NCBI GenBank assembly: GCA_004764695.1
Contig: SMSO01000008.1
Location: 533,001 to 597,000, forward strand
DNA: 64,000 nucleotides
Source: Schizochytrium sp. TIO01
Taxonomy: Eukaryota; Sar; Bigyra; Thraustochytrida; Thraustochytriidae
Direction of reading: 5' to 3'
Shown: positions 40,861-52,047 of the stretch, one piece after another
How the letters are laid out: each line of letters starts with the position of its first letter
Position numbering within the stretch: the first letter of the stretch is position 1
Made by a program: the position numbers and the translations under genes
The notes under the pieces: generated by a model
The model's input: the letters and a program-made list of their open reading frames with translations, nothing else
What the model was told of the DNA's origin: nothing
The model's database searches: none

Positions 40861-42058
40861 CATTGCAATATTGCAATGAAGACCACGGTAGAAATGAAGT
40901 TCGCCCTCGAGAGCTTGCACGAAATGGGCTCCAGCGAGCTGAGCGTAACAGGTCAATAGCTCGAGTGATACATCCCGAGCGTCGGGGAGAAAGGCGTGAA
41001 CTGCGAAGCGGCGATCGAATGCAATCGCTCAACTTCAGCCTACGCAGCAGTAGCAGTCTTAGGCACCTCTATACGTGCTGAATCGCAAAAAGAAAGCGCC
41101 TCATGCTTAATTGAGTGGCCGCCGGTGAATCGGCGAATCTTATGGACCTCCCGGGCCATCCTCTTTAAGGTGAGTCCCAGGCGGGCGCCTCTTCCGCCCC
41201 ACTGAAGAGCTGTGAGAAACCTCCTTAGCACGGGCCTCGCCTGCTTGCGGCAATAGAACCCCCTTAAGGCGGAAGTTTTTCCGGGCACGCGAGAGCCGCT
41301 TCAGCTTGTGTAAGCTTGGGCTGACTTCTTAAGAGTTTCTATAGATTCGACTAGCACCCCCGAGGTGGGTAATCACCAACTAACTGCTAGCTAACTAACG
41401 ATAGCGAGCAACTAACTAAATTCTAGCTAACTACTACCCACTTGTGCGCCGGAATAGTCCACTTGTGGCGACGGATAGTTCACTTGTGATGAGCTATAGT
41501 TCACTTGGAGAGGGGAATAACGCCCTGTGTGGGGTTGTGCACAAGTGGGGTATAGCGCGGTAGGAGTGGATAGGGGGGCGGTAGGAGGTGCGGAGCGAGC
41601 GGAAAAGAGGGAGAAAGAAAAAAAAAAAAAAGGAAAAGAGAGACTAACAAACAAAGTCAGAAGACCAGCAGCGGCAGGCAGCAGGCAGACAGCCGAGGCC
41701 GCCGCAGCCCGCAAGGCAGCAGCGCAGAAGCCGCCGCAGAAGACGCAACAGCAGAACGGACTCCGAGTTTCGCCACTGGACCGACCCAGGTCGGCAAAAC
41801 CGCCGCCAGTTTGCTCTCGCGCTCGCTCGCTCACTCACTCGCTCATTATTATTGTTATTATTATTCTTCCCTTATTCCTTCCCTCTGTTCTCTTGGTGTG
41901 ACTCCGTGGGCTGCAAATACTCCTTCTCGCTCAGAGCTCCTCGGGCCTCGGAGGCCAGCTCTAGGTCATCCTCGCTGCTCTTCTTCATCATCTCGGGCGT
42001 GCTGCTCGCTCGATTTTGGAGGTAGTCGTGGTCTTTGGGCTTTATTTACTGCTTGGCC

Positions 42059-42627
42059 TTAACTATCATTTCCTCTGGTATTCACTTTGTTTGGGCTTTT
42101 CTTCACTCGCCTTCGCCTTGGCAGGTCTTCTCGCGATTTAGTTAATCTTACAGACGCTTCGTGCAACTTTAACGATCCTCTCTTAGGACGAGGGGAGACC
42201 AGTTTGGGCGGCGGAAGCAGGTCATAGGAATTGGGACCAGGGCTACGGGAGCTCGGCCTCACTAAATTAGACATTGAATTGGCTCGTCGTTCGGCTGTTG
42301 CGCATCAGGCTTTCAACGTGTGATTTGGAGCAACAGATCCAGCGAGGACCGCTACATAATCTGCTTGCTCAAGGCACCCTATTACAGTAGTGTTGATTTT
42401 CTGCGGCATAGGTTTCCTACTTTTGGGCTCTTACGACTAGCGCTGTAGAATTGGGCTCTCATCAGGATCAAAGTTCGCAGGTGCTGGCACTGGGTAAACA
42501 AGAGGCTGGCGAGTTCTTTTGGTGTCTGCCTCTGCAACGACCTGCACCAATCCCGTTCGTAACGTAGATCATTTTCGCCGGTGAGTTCTGAGGAAAGACG
42601 GCCTCCTCTAGCAAGTATCTCAATCAT
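42059..42627 (-). CDS. Spliced gene with two STPGR/SHIPPO-like motifs (exon borders uncertain)
   Basis: Two proline motifs lie in different minus frames: PVPAPANFDPDESPILQR (about 42500-42444) and SPGPNSYDLLPPPKL (about 42245-42200). Both resemble the PGPxxY repeats of STPGR/ODF3-like flagellar proteins. A simple two-exon model starts at the ATG at 42627, uses the strong donor GTAAGA (exon end 42435) and the acceptor CAACAG (exon 2 from 42294), joins in phase and gives about 142 residues. It uses a different frame for the first motif, however. A model keeping both motifs needs a weaker donor and the acceptor at CCCGTAG. Exon 2 through the TAA at 42059 is the better-supported part. Confidence 0.4.
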
Positions 42628-42960
42628 TTATCAGAAAACAAGATCAGAACCAAGGGTTCAAAAACTGCCGCTGCGACAGACTACTAGTCTTAGAAGAGTG
42701 TTTGCTGTACGCTAGGTCTAGTGAAGTTACCACTGTTATTGAGCTAAGGAGAAACAAAGAAGACACGCCATCTCTAAGGGTCTGAGACGGCTATCCTCTT
42801 GGCTCATCCTTGTGCCAGATTCCATTTTGTCGGTGAAGTCTCTCCGCATTCGAGCATCTACACTGACTGTCTAGTTTGACGTAGTTTCTAGCCTTTTGCT
42901 ACGAACTCACTTACTGTGGAACATTTAACACAAGGAAAAGATCCATAATATTCGAGTATC

Positions 42961-44595
42961 ATGGGCAACTGCGCATGTGGCGGGTCCGGAATGGACAAAA
43001 ATATGAATCGTCTCCTTGAAGACGATGATCCTACCGCCGGCTACAGCTCTCACGGGATGAAACCCATCAAAGACAAAACGCACTTGAAAATTATTCTCTT
43101 GGGCACGGGTAATTCTGGCAAGAGCACCGTGTTTAAGCAGTTCCAACTCATGCACTCCCAGGGAGGATTCAGTGAAGTCGAGCGTAATTACTATCGTACT
43201 TTAATGGTTGAGTCTACAATCATGACAATGAGGAAAATGATACAGAGCGCAAATGATTTGTTATTTGAAGGGGCTATGGGTGACGAGGAGTTTGATCGTA
43301 AATTCGTCGCTAAATTGCAACAGAATGCTCTCGAGCAAGGTCATAATGACGGCGAAAGCATGAATTTCACCGAATTTGTTAATACTGAAGGAGCTCGTGG
43401 CGAAGGCCATGCAAACAGTGGCACCGGCAGTACTTCGAAGGGTGATGATAGCTCAACTCAGCCTAACGGTAAATCAGCAGTGCCCGTATACCACACCAAT
43501 AGCCAGCGGCCATCAGAAAACTCAGAAAGAAGCTCGTCATCCTCAGCATCTACGGGGCGACGCACTGACCTTTCTGAACATGGGTCCGTTCATAGCAGTG
43601 TACACACAGGAGACGTAGAGTTGTTGAGCCAGAACGGCGGCAGCACAGGCTCCATCAACGGTAAAGACCCTAATGGCGCAGACAGGTTTGGTACATCATC
43701 AACTATTATTTCTGACGAAGTGGCCCATCTGGCTGAGATCCTCATTGGACTACCAGAAGGCACACAACTGTACGAAAAGGTCTCAGTCGTGCGCACCTTC
43801 ACCCAAGAAGGCAAGCATGGCAACGAGGAGGTGTCGGAGGAAACAGATCAAATGTCCGTAGCAGATATTGTGCGTATTATTTGGGACGAACCTGTCATTC
43901 AGCGTGTCTATGCCATGGAGGGCAAGATCCCTACCCTCGAAGCCCCTATTGGGTATTACATGGACAACCTGGACCGCATTGCCAGTAAGTCGTTCTCCCC
44001 CTCCGAAGAGGATATGCTGCACGCGCGTAAGCAGACGCGTAAAGTGCAGGAGCTCGAGTTCAAAGTAAAAAACCGGAAGTTTGTGCTAATCGATGTGGGA
44101 GGCCAGCGCATCGAACGGCGGAAATGGATTAATTACTTTGACGAGGTAGATATTATCTTGTATGTCGTCGGTCTCGACGGCTTTTCACAATTGTGTATTG
44201 AAGATGGCAAAACAAACAGAATGCGAGAGTCGTTGGATGTGTTTAGGGATCTCTGTGACAGCCCCTTTTTCAGCGAAACCAACATCATTCTGTTTTTAAA
44301 CAAGGCGGACATTTTCAAGGAAAAGATTAAGAGTATTCCGCTGGACAATTGCTTTCGCTCTTTCCAGGGGCCTAAGCACGACTACGATTCTGCGATCAAG
44401 TATATTTCCAAACGCTTTATCACTACACATGAACGCATTGCACAGCGGAACACTGCTGTCGATGCTCTCCCACCTAAAGTATACCCTTATACAACCGTCG
44501 CGACTGCGACGGAAAACATGTCGCACATCATCAACTCTGTCCAATCTATCTTCCTTCGCAAAGCCATGGAGCAATGTGGCATTGCCGCCATGTAA
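42961..44595 (+). CDS. Heterotrimeric G-protein alpha subunit with large helical-domain insertion
   Basis: G-alpha subunits couple membrane receptors to effectors by a GTP cycle. The N-terminus MGNCACGG fits myristoylation at Gly2 and palmitoylation at Cys. The P-loop GTGNSGKST (48-56) differs from the usual GAGESGKS at the second and fourth positions (Ala to Thr, Glu to Asn). The arginine finger is R356 with T359 in switch I, and switch II is DVGGQR (378-383, with catalytic Gln382). G4 is NKAD (447-450), and TVATATE replaces TCAT. At 544 residues it exceeds the usual 350-360 by about 190; the extra is mainly a Ser/Gly/Asn-rich insertion at about 135-290 in the helical domain. The C-terminus ends CGIAAM, so there is no Cys at position -4 and no pertussis-toxin site. 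Intronless. Confidence 0.95.
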   Translation: MGNCACGGSGMDKNMNRLLEDDDPTAGYSSHGMKPIKDKTHLKIILLGTGNSGKSTVFKQFQLMHSQGGFSEVERNYYRTLMVESTIMTMRKMIQSANDLLFEGAMGDEEFDRKFVAKLQQNALEQGHNDGESMNFTEFVNTEGARGEGHANSGTGSTSKGDDSSTQPNGKSAVPVYHTNSQRPSENSERSSSSSASTGRRTDLSEHGSVHSSVHTGDVELLSQNGGSTGSINGKDPNGADRFGTSSTIISDEVAHLAEILIGLPEGTQLYEKVSVVRTFTQEGKHGNEEVSEETDQMSVADIVRIIWDEPVIQRVYAMEGKIPTLEAPIGYYMDNLDRIASKSFSPSEEDMLHARKQTRKVQELEFKVKNRKFVLIDVGGQRIERRKWINYFDEVDIILYVVGLDGFSQLCIEDGKTNRMRESLDVFRDLCDSPFFSETNIILFLNKADIFKEKIKSIPLDNCFRSFQGPKHDYDSAIKYISKRFITTHERIAQRNTAVDALPPKVYPYTTVATATENMSHIINSVQSIFLRKAMEQCGIAAM

Positions 44596-46554
44596 TTGAT
44601 TCTTACTTAATGCCAAGTATTTGTTTGTTTTTTTCTAAGTTTTCCTCTTCATCTTGCCTCGTATTTACTACACAACCAATTTTCTAATTTTCGTACTTTG
44701 TAAGAAGCGAGAAGAGGTACAAGATTTGGCTTCATTTCCTTTCGAGTTTTGAGAGTAAATCGAAGTTTCATGTTATGGTGATGGTGACGTTATTTACACC
44801 TCTGCATTAAAGGTTCACATTAGCATGGCAATTTCAATTGATATCAAGCTGGCTAGGGTCATCTACCAAATTTCGACTCTGCATTGATGTTTGCACAATA
44901 GGGCGAGTTCTTACTATTCTAACTTGTACATTTTAATTTTGCACAAAATGGGAATTGCTCAGCATCGAATTTTCTCCTGCAGAGTTTTCGACACGCCGCT
45001 TCTTCTTAGTTATACAGGCACGGTAAAAGGTTAGTCTAAGTCATAGCTCTTCCCTGCTTGCACTTCACTGTCTAGTTCTTTTGCAAAATCAACGCATCGA
45101 CGTTTTCTTCATTCGTGAATAAAGGGAAAGTATAATTCCTTTCAATTCTGCGTGGCTCAGTTACGAACGGATGAGCTCATAATGAAGTAAAGACTGTTTC
45201 AACCGCGAGTGTAGTTTGGGAATTCAAGGTGTCTGCAAGAGAGGTCGGCGCCTACTCTCTCTCTCGTTTTAGAATCGACTTTGGCAAGCGCATACCGATG
45301 TTATCCAACAAATCGTAACCGATGTTTGGCATGCACTGCGATTTAATTTCATTGGGATCTTGTCACTTACAATGGTGATTCGTATATATTTACTTAACTG
45401 CAATGGTGAATTGACGCGGGGCTTTGGAACTTCCTCGATTATTACTATTTTTTGCCAAAGAGTATGTTCACGATGCACGAAAATAAGAGCTTTTGAAGGG
45501 AACATGCCAACATTATCAAGGACCGAGCAATGCTTGAGGTTGAACAACTGTCAATCCATCCAGGTCGAGTGTTGAAGGACACAATAACTTCATCAACTCA
45601 GCACCGTAGATTTTTTAAACCTATTGATAAGAAGAAGTAAAAGATCCAGCTGGTTTCGAATCTTATCATCAGGGCTTTAAGTACGCACGTTTCACCTTGT
45701 CCAAACTGTTCTCTGCTCATGAACAAGCGTTTCTGTTGCATTCATTTAATTCTTTTGATATATATATATATATATAGTTGATTCCGAGTCGTATAAATAA
45801 AACTCTCAGGCTTCAAAAAGAAAGAGTATTAAAAAAGAATTTTTCAAATAAATCTTTAAGCAAAAAAACAAAAAACAAAAAAAGTTAGCATATATAAGTA
45901 TATATGCTTAATTAAAAAGAACATCTTACAAAATTACAAAAATCACTTCAAGTTTCATGAAATGGAATTTTAGAAAAAAGCTCCGAGAAGATCGTTTCCT
46001 TTGGGATTTCCTCTTTTAAAACTCACTTTTAAAAGGACACGGAAGTGTGGGATAAAACAAAATAAAGAAAGCCAATGCAATGATTTGACCGTAAAGTCTT
46101 TTCTTGGTCACCTCCCTCCTTTACTCCTTACTGTACTAACAGTTGGCATCAGTTTCACGCTATAAAACTAACTTCGATGAAAAGCTTCAGGTAAGAAGAC
46201 ATCATTGGACAGGAGCAAACTAGTCTATGGGTGCACACAAACCTAAAATACATGTAACTGTATCTCGTGAAATTGTCTTCACGGCAGCTTCGAGTAACCC
46301 ACACCACGCAAATCTGGTCCTGCAAAATTGCTATTTTAGCAGCGAAAGGTAGCACTTGCAGAAACTACTTGCAGAAATTGTGGAAATCTCGCGTCCTCGA
46401 GAGAGACTAACTATCTATCTATTACCAAGTCGAGGTCAGATAATAGACCTTGCGCTATTTGATTTATGCAAACTTGCAGCAGTTAGCATGTTTTCCTCGT
46501 GAATCCTGTTCATATGTAGAATGGTACGCATTAACATGATAATCTATAAATTAG

Positions 46555-46998
46555 TCAAGTCGCGATACGAGATAGCCTGCGCGAAGCTTTAGAGCGACGA
46601 GGGTAATAGGAGCCAAGCGTGAAATACAGATATCGAGTAAAGGCTATGTCGCAAGTTGCAACAACCTCAGTGTCATGACCCTTCAACACCAAGTCAATTT
46701 GATGATTCGTGCAGAACGAAGGTGTGTACTGCCGATATGTCTGTGCACGTGTGCTGAAGTTATGGGACATGAAATCCAGCACATCCGTGAGGATCTTCAT
46801 CAACGCTGACATCCTGCAGATACCTACATCCTCTCTGGCTACCAAGGTAGTGTCCTGCTGCTCGTGGTGATTGGTCGGCTCGAGCTTCTTCTTCGTACAG
46901 GCTGTCCACGGTGTGCACCTTTCCCTTCGAGTGCTGCTGTGACGAATGTTGCCCGTCCGCGCAACTGCACTGCGCAGCACACACTCGAGAGGACGCAT
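46555..46998 (-). CDS. Hypothetical 147-residue frame
   Basis: The first ATG is 46996-46998. The frame is moderately protein-like in its second half (ALMKILTDVLDFMSHNFSTR, DIAFTRYLYFTLGSYYP) and Arg/Thr-rich in the first. No domain recognised. It could be a remnant of a mobile element or an exon; chance is possible. Confidence 0.25.
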   Translation of the reverse strand: MRPLECVLRSAVARTGNIRHSSTRRERCTPWTACTKKKLEPTNHHEQQDTTLVAREDVGICRMSALMKILTDVLDFMSHNFSTRAQTYRQYTPSFCTNHQIDLVLKGHDTEVVATCDIAFTRYLYFTLGSYYPRRSKASRRLSRIAT

Positions 46999-47429
46999 CA
47001 CCGTTTACTTATTGCGCCTTTCCGCAGATACCTCTGGATACGCATGGACTCTCTGTTGCTCTTTGGCCGTAAGTATATGTTGTGTTTATGTTGTCTGCTC
47101 ACTCATGTACAATGAACAGCGAAGATTTGCGAAGAAAACTTGCCTTTTCTTACAGCTCTTGCAGCTCTTGCAGTCCTGGATATTGGATGACTTCTCGTCA
47201 CTCGCAAGGCAGCCAGTCTGAAGAAAATATTGGGAGTAGGTGCCTACTAGCTACCCGTGCACTTGCTGTCTCTGCCATGTCTGCTACCATCGTTGCTTGC
47301 GCTCTCCATACCTCGGGGGAGCTCCTTCGATGCCCAGGAAAAGGTCAGAACGTACATGATCTCCGAATGGTAGTGACTTTGGAATTCCACATAAGATGGA
47401 AAGATTTGTCGAGAGGATGATGATGAGGA

Positions 47430-47750
47430 GGAGGAAGGGATAGCGAAGAAAATGGAATAGCCCAGGAACCGCCAAGCCGATCTTTCCCCCGTCCAGCGAT
47501 GCTGTGTAAACTGGTCATTTCCCGCGATGAATGCCCTTCAAAACCACGCCATGAACGTGGCACCATTCAGAACATCCACGGTTTTCAAATAAATGTCTTT
47601 CCCCCCTCCCCCCCCCCCAAAAAAAACATGCAAATGCGAAGCCGACCGCGACCGACACTCACGCCGCCAGAGACAGACATCCTTTCGCGCTACCTCTCCA
47701 AGGCCATCCTGATGCTTCAAGAATCGTCTTTGAGTCTCGGGTTTGTTTTA
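47430..47750. repeat. Dispersed repeat, copy 2
   Basis: Matches 4150-4195 and 4705-4965 in order, without the 0.5-kb insertion of copy 1. A C-run of about ten bases followed by an A-run (about 47606-47628) has expanded relative to copy 1. Confidence 0.5.
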
Positions 47751-47801
47751 TCGGCACCTCAGCAAATGCAGGTTTTCCAAGTCTACAGCTTCATTTCTCA
47801 G

Positions 47802-48026
47802 TGACGTAGTACTTTTCAAAACTACTCGAGCATACGTCCAGAAATAGCCTTTTAGTACACTTTCCAATTTAAGACGTAGTACTTTTCAAAAGTACTACAT
47901 CTAAGCTCCTTACCACTCCGAGAGGGCCCGTGACTTTGTCCAGAAGTGGCCTTTTAGTACACTCCCAATTTAAGACGTAGTAGTGCTTTTCAAAAGTACT
48001 ACTACATCCAAGCTCCTTACTAGTGC
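47802..48026. repeat. Three direct repeats of about 70-100 bp, each with a hairpin
   Basis: Units start with GACGTAGTA at 47802, 47873 and 47973. Each contains AGTACTTTTCAAA; in units 2 and 3 this is a near-perfect stem with arms of nine or more bases (AGTACTTTT or equivalent) around a single C. Units 1 and 2 share TCCAGAA(R)T(A/G)GCCTTTTAGTACAC and a terminal CCAATTTAA, and units 2 and 3 share ATCYAAGCTCCTTAC. Possible remnants of a small foldback element. Confidence 0.75.
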
Positions 48027-48929
48027 CACTCTACAAGAGGTGCTTTCTTAGTTTAGCTTAGTTAGAGTCATGAATGAGTATGGTTCCCGTAGCAGGTAGG
48101 TAGGTACCGACTGCCTGTGTCCACCGTAGCAAAGGCGGTAAGTAGGGTTTAGCAGCGCCTGCGCACCTAACCACCGTGATGCGCGGAAATGCACAGGAGT
48201 TAATAAGCGTCGGACGGCCCATCGATCGATCGATCGATAGAGAGCGATCACTGACTGAGCGGCAATGAGCGGAGCGCCACGTTGATGTGCAATGGTTGAC
48301 TGTGATTCGTGCATCACCTTTTAACTAACTCGACTCACGTTTCGTTTCCAAACAAACCCACAAAGAAACAAAGAAAGAAGTTTTCTGTTTGGTTTGTTTT
48401 TCTTTCAAGCAAGTTTTGACGAAAGTTGGAACAGAAGTTGAGAACTTTTGGAACTTTGAAAATTGGAATTTTGAAGATCGTGGAACATTCAAAATAAAAC
48501 CAAAAAAACATTCAAATATCAGATCAAAGCGGAGCTTGAAAAATGGCTCTGCGAGATCCACAAACCGAGCGATTGAATCACTTCGATCGACCGATCGATC
48601 GGTCTACGGTCTACCCTCCTGCAAGCGTGGACTAACCTCAGCCTGCCACTCCGGGCCCAGCTGCGGCAGGCCACTCGTCCACCTCGTCCAAGGCAGCACG
48701 CATGGATGCATGCAACCATGCAGGCGAACTTGGAGTTCAACTCATCCAAAGCCGGGCTTCAAGCTAGCTCGCTAGCTAGCTAGCCGGACAGCTTGAGCAG
48801 CTCGGGCAGCGGCCTCGGGTGGCGTCGCGCCGACGGGATCAGGCTCGGGCTCGGGCGCCGCCAATCGATCTCTCGCGAGCTCAGCGAATGAATTGGCGAA
48901 TGAATTGCGTTCATGGGTTCATTGGATCT

Positions 48930-48980
48930 TCGTATGTATCTATGTATCTATGTATCTATGTATCTATGTATCTATGTATA
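48930..48980. repeat. TATGTATC microsatellite
   Basis: About five copies of an 8-bp TATGTATC unit, giving only Tyr/Val/Ser/Met repeat translations. Confidence 0.85.
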
Positions 48981-51270
48981 TATTGTCAATCGCTATGGAC
49001 GAATGCCAAATCAATCGCTCTCGAGGAGCTCATGGAGGAGGGAGCACCCAGAGCTGCTGCTCTGCCCTGTGGCCGCCACGGCTGCGACTGATTCGCTTGA
49101 GCGAGCGCCAATGAGCTGAGAGGACTCAATGACTCCTCCATCAATCCACAGAGCAAAAGGAAGGTGAGAGCCCTTCGCTATGCTATACTATGCTACGCTA
49201 CGCTATGCTATGCTACACGATACTATCTATGCTGAGAGATGATTGATAAACAAATCAATAAATAAGTAAATAGATAAGTAAATAAATAAATAAATAACTA
49301 ACTAACTAACTTGAAATGGGTGGAGAAAGAAAGCACTCTCTCTCAGCAGCAGAGGGAACGACGGTGTCAACGACACGTCAATGAAACCAACCTTTCGCTT
49401 TCCTTTCCTTTTCCAATAAACTGATGAATCAACAACAATAATCACATCAACAACACTAAGAACTCAATGCTGCAGCACAGAAAGAAGGAAAGGAAAGGAA
49501 AGGAGGCCTTTGCAAGGATCAAAGACTTCGACTTAAAAAGAAGAAGCCAATTAGGCGGGCGCTAAGTACTCTTACGCAGAAGCCGGAGCGCGGTGTCCCT
49601 CTCTTCTCTTCGCTCACTCACGCACTTAATATAATAAATTCTTACTTGGCTACTTAGTTACCTATTTACTTACTTACGTATTTACTTATTACTTACTTAC
49701 TTTCATGGAGCGATCTTCCGAATTGACACTGTAGAAGTAGCGGGAAGAAGCCCTCTTCCACTGTGCTCGTGAAAGATTTGCCGGAGAGGAGAGAGCGAGC
49801 GCAAGAACTTCCGCGCCCCTTGTGTGGAGGGGCTTGGTTATGCGGGGCGTAGAGCGTAGAAGAAGGCTTCGGCTCGAGCTGCTTCTTCGAGTTACGATTT
49901 TGTTTGCGCTTGGGGACGGGAAAGCAAACTGAAGTCGAAGTCGAAAGGGAAAGAAAGGGACAGGACCGATGAACTGAGAATGCCCCTTTTTTTCTTTTTT
50001 AATAAATTGTTTTTTTAAATTTTAACTAATTTTGATTAAAATAAAATAAAAGGGAGATCAACCATGAAAATGAGAAATGAAAGGTCCAAAAGGCTCGAAA
50101 GCATCGAATGTGGTATCAAGAGAGGAAGGATCAAAGGGTCAGTTGAATGAGTGATAGCGCTCCAAACTTCGGTTCGATGGTCAGTCAGTCAGTCAGTCAG
50201 TCAGAAAGACAGAGAGAGAAGGAGAGAGAGAGTAGAAAGCCCAAGGGTCTCCAGGATGATCAGCGCAGGAGAAAAAGAAAGGAGATAGAAATCAAAGGAA
50301 AAAGGAATTTTTTATTTTTTTCTTCTTCTTCTTCTTCTTCTTCTTCTTCCGCATTTCCAATCTTTTCTAGTGTGGCGTCCTCTTCTTCTCCTTATCTTCT
50401 CGCACTCTCTCTCTCTCTCTCTCTCTCTGTGAGTCGCTTGAAGCGGCTTTGAGAGGGAACCGATATCAGGGCTCTATGGCTACGCCCTTCTCGTTTGAAG
50501 AAAGCAGCAAAGAACAGCGTTGTCGAAATATACATCAATAATCGAGAAAGGCGCCCAAATCAATCCGTGCCAAAAAGAGCTTCCTGTGCTAGTACCTGGT
50601 TAGCAGGCGGCTACTGGCCATGGTGACTTTTTTTAATTTAAAAACAAAATATTTTTATTTATTTTTTTTTAAATAATGAAATGAAATAAAGTAATTGAAA
50701 ACGAAGAGTGTTTGGAAAGAAAGAGAAAATGAGTGATGACCCTGTCTATGTATGTATGTATGGGCACCTACCGAAAACTGTTAGTTAGGTAGTGAAGTTC
50801 GACAACTTCGAACTTTGAATTTCGAGGAAAGCAAAACTGGAATAGCGCGGCGGATTTCGCAGAACTCCTGCAAGGCGATCGGGTGGTAAGTGAAGCCGAC
50901 AATGACTCGCGCAAAGCTTTGACTTCATCTGCGCGGGAAGGCCAGCGGTGGCACCCGCATGCTTTTCTCTCAGCAGGGCATCCATCACCTAGAGCGGGCG
51001 TAATAGAGAGCACAGCAACTTAGATCCATGGACATACATACATGCATACATCCATGCATATGTGTATCTCCGCGCATAGTGAGATGTATGGCCCATGCCA
51101 TTTGTACCGGAGCAAATTCCCTGGATGGATGCGACACACGCGTAAATGCAGCTTTGATAGCTGTGCCGCGCTGCACCGACTGGAGATGCTGGCCTTGAGG
51201 TGGTTGGTGTACAAGAGCGAAGTCTTCAGGCCTGAGTAAGGTCCCAAGAATGGGCTTTTTGAGAGGTGGC

Positions 51271-51298
51271 TAGGGTAGGGTAGGGTAGGGTAGGGTAG
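51271..51298. repeat. Short interstitial (TAGGG)5 array
   Basis: Five perfect TAGGG units followed by TAG. This is close to, but one T short of, the TTAGGG telomere unit found in many eukaryotes. Confidence 0.9.
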
Positions 51299-52047
51299 AA
51301 GGTCTTGAACGCGTGCGACAGGGAGGGGGTCCGCAATGCAACGTGTATTGGGACTTCCTGGCTAGTAATGTTGCGGCGATTCCTATCGAAATATGATCGG
51401 CTTTCCACCTCCCGACATGAACAAAGCAAGAGCGAAAACAGCAGTGTACTAGCCTCATATCGCAGGAGTGCGACGAGTCTATGTGTTAACACACTAGATA
51501 AATAGCTCTACGGTCATTCGATACTGCCAGAAGAAAAGCGCATTGACTTGGGGAGTTATCTATCAACAATGATGCTTTGGCACGTGTATTTGTGTGCTAA
51601 ACCTTCAAGGACACAACCTGAATGAAGTACCGGCCCACCTGTTGTTTTTATTGCGTTAACTGCTTTGCTGTTGACGTAGAGTATCCACTCTTATGTGCTG
51701 CTTGATCCCTTGTTATTCAGAAGATAGGAGGGGAATCTTGCATTAGAGTGTTTTCTCTGCAAACAGCTAGCGCGTTGGTTTGAGGCCTAAAACCCCTACA
51801 GTTGGACACATGAGATGCAGGCACCGTACGGGAAACCTTCTATACTCATTTTAACTGGTTGTAAAATGTTACATGAATTAAGGGAGGAGAGTGGGAAATG
51901 AGGGCAATTAATTGAGATCCTGCCTGGGTGAGCAAAAGATTTCAAAAATAGTTACAGCGATGATTAGCTAACGAACAATACTTAAATTATGCGAACGAAA
52001 CAAACAGGAGCAAAGCCGTAAAGTCCCTCCTCACTTTAGTCAAGAAA

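Larger units (their letters stand above)
37384..42058. other. Repeat-rich, GC-variable spacer with unresolved spliced gene fragments
   Basis: It contains CTTT arrays (about 38220-38280 and 39345-39460), GAAT arrays (about 40600-40700 and 40815-40850), a 12-bp minisatellite that is open on both strands, and a 21-bp-type repeat near 41450-41520 with variations of TAGTTCACTTG. Many long frames here are simply translations of these repeats. The local base composition is GC-richer than the flanks around 38.6-38.8 kb and 41.6-42.0 kb. Confidence 0.5.
44596..52047. other. 7.4-kb region with little recognisable coding sequence
   Basis: It contains the G-alpha 3' flank, TA runs (45760-45776), one small hypothetical minus frame (46555-46998), the second member of the dispersed repeat, hairpin-bearing direct repeats and many microsatellites: GATC near 48225-48240, TATGTATC at 48930-48980, TTAC at 49650-49700, TCAG near 50185-50200, CTT at 50325-50350 and CT at 50405-50428. 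A TAGGG array lies at 51271. Frames of 60-130 codons are scattered without domains. I see no rRNA or tRNA signature. Confidence 0.5.

Noticed and set aside
41527-41901. Lys/Ala-rich plus frame and its Ser/Val/Tyr-rich minus counterpart (41427-41834)
   Set aside because: Both derive from low-complexity sequence, including an A-run and a TAGTTCACTTG-type repeat, with no domain.
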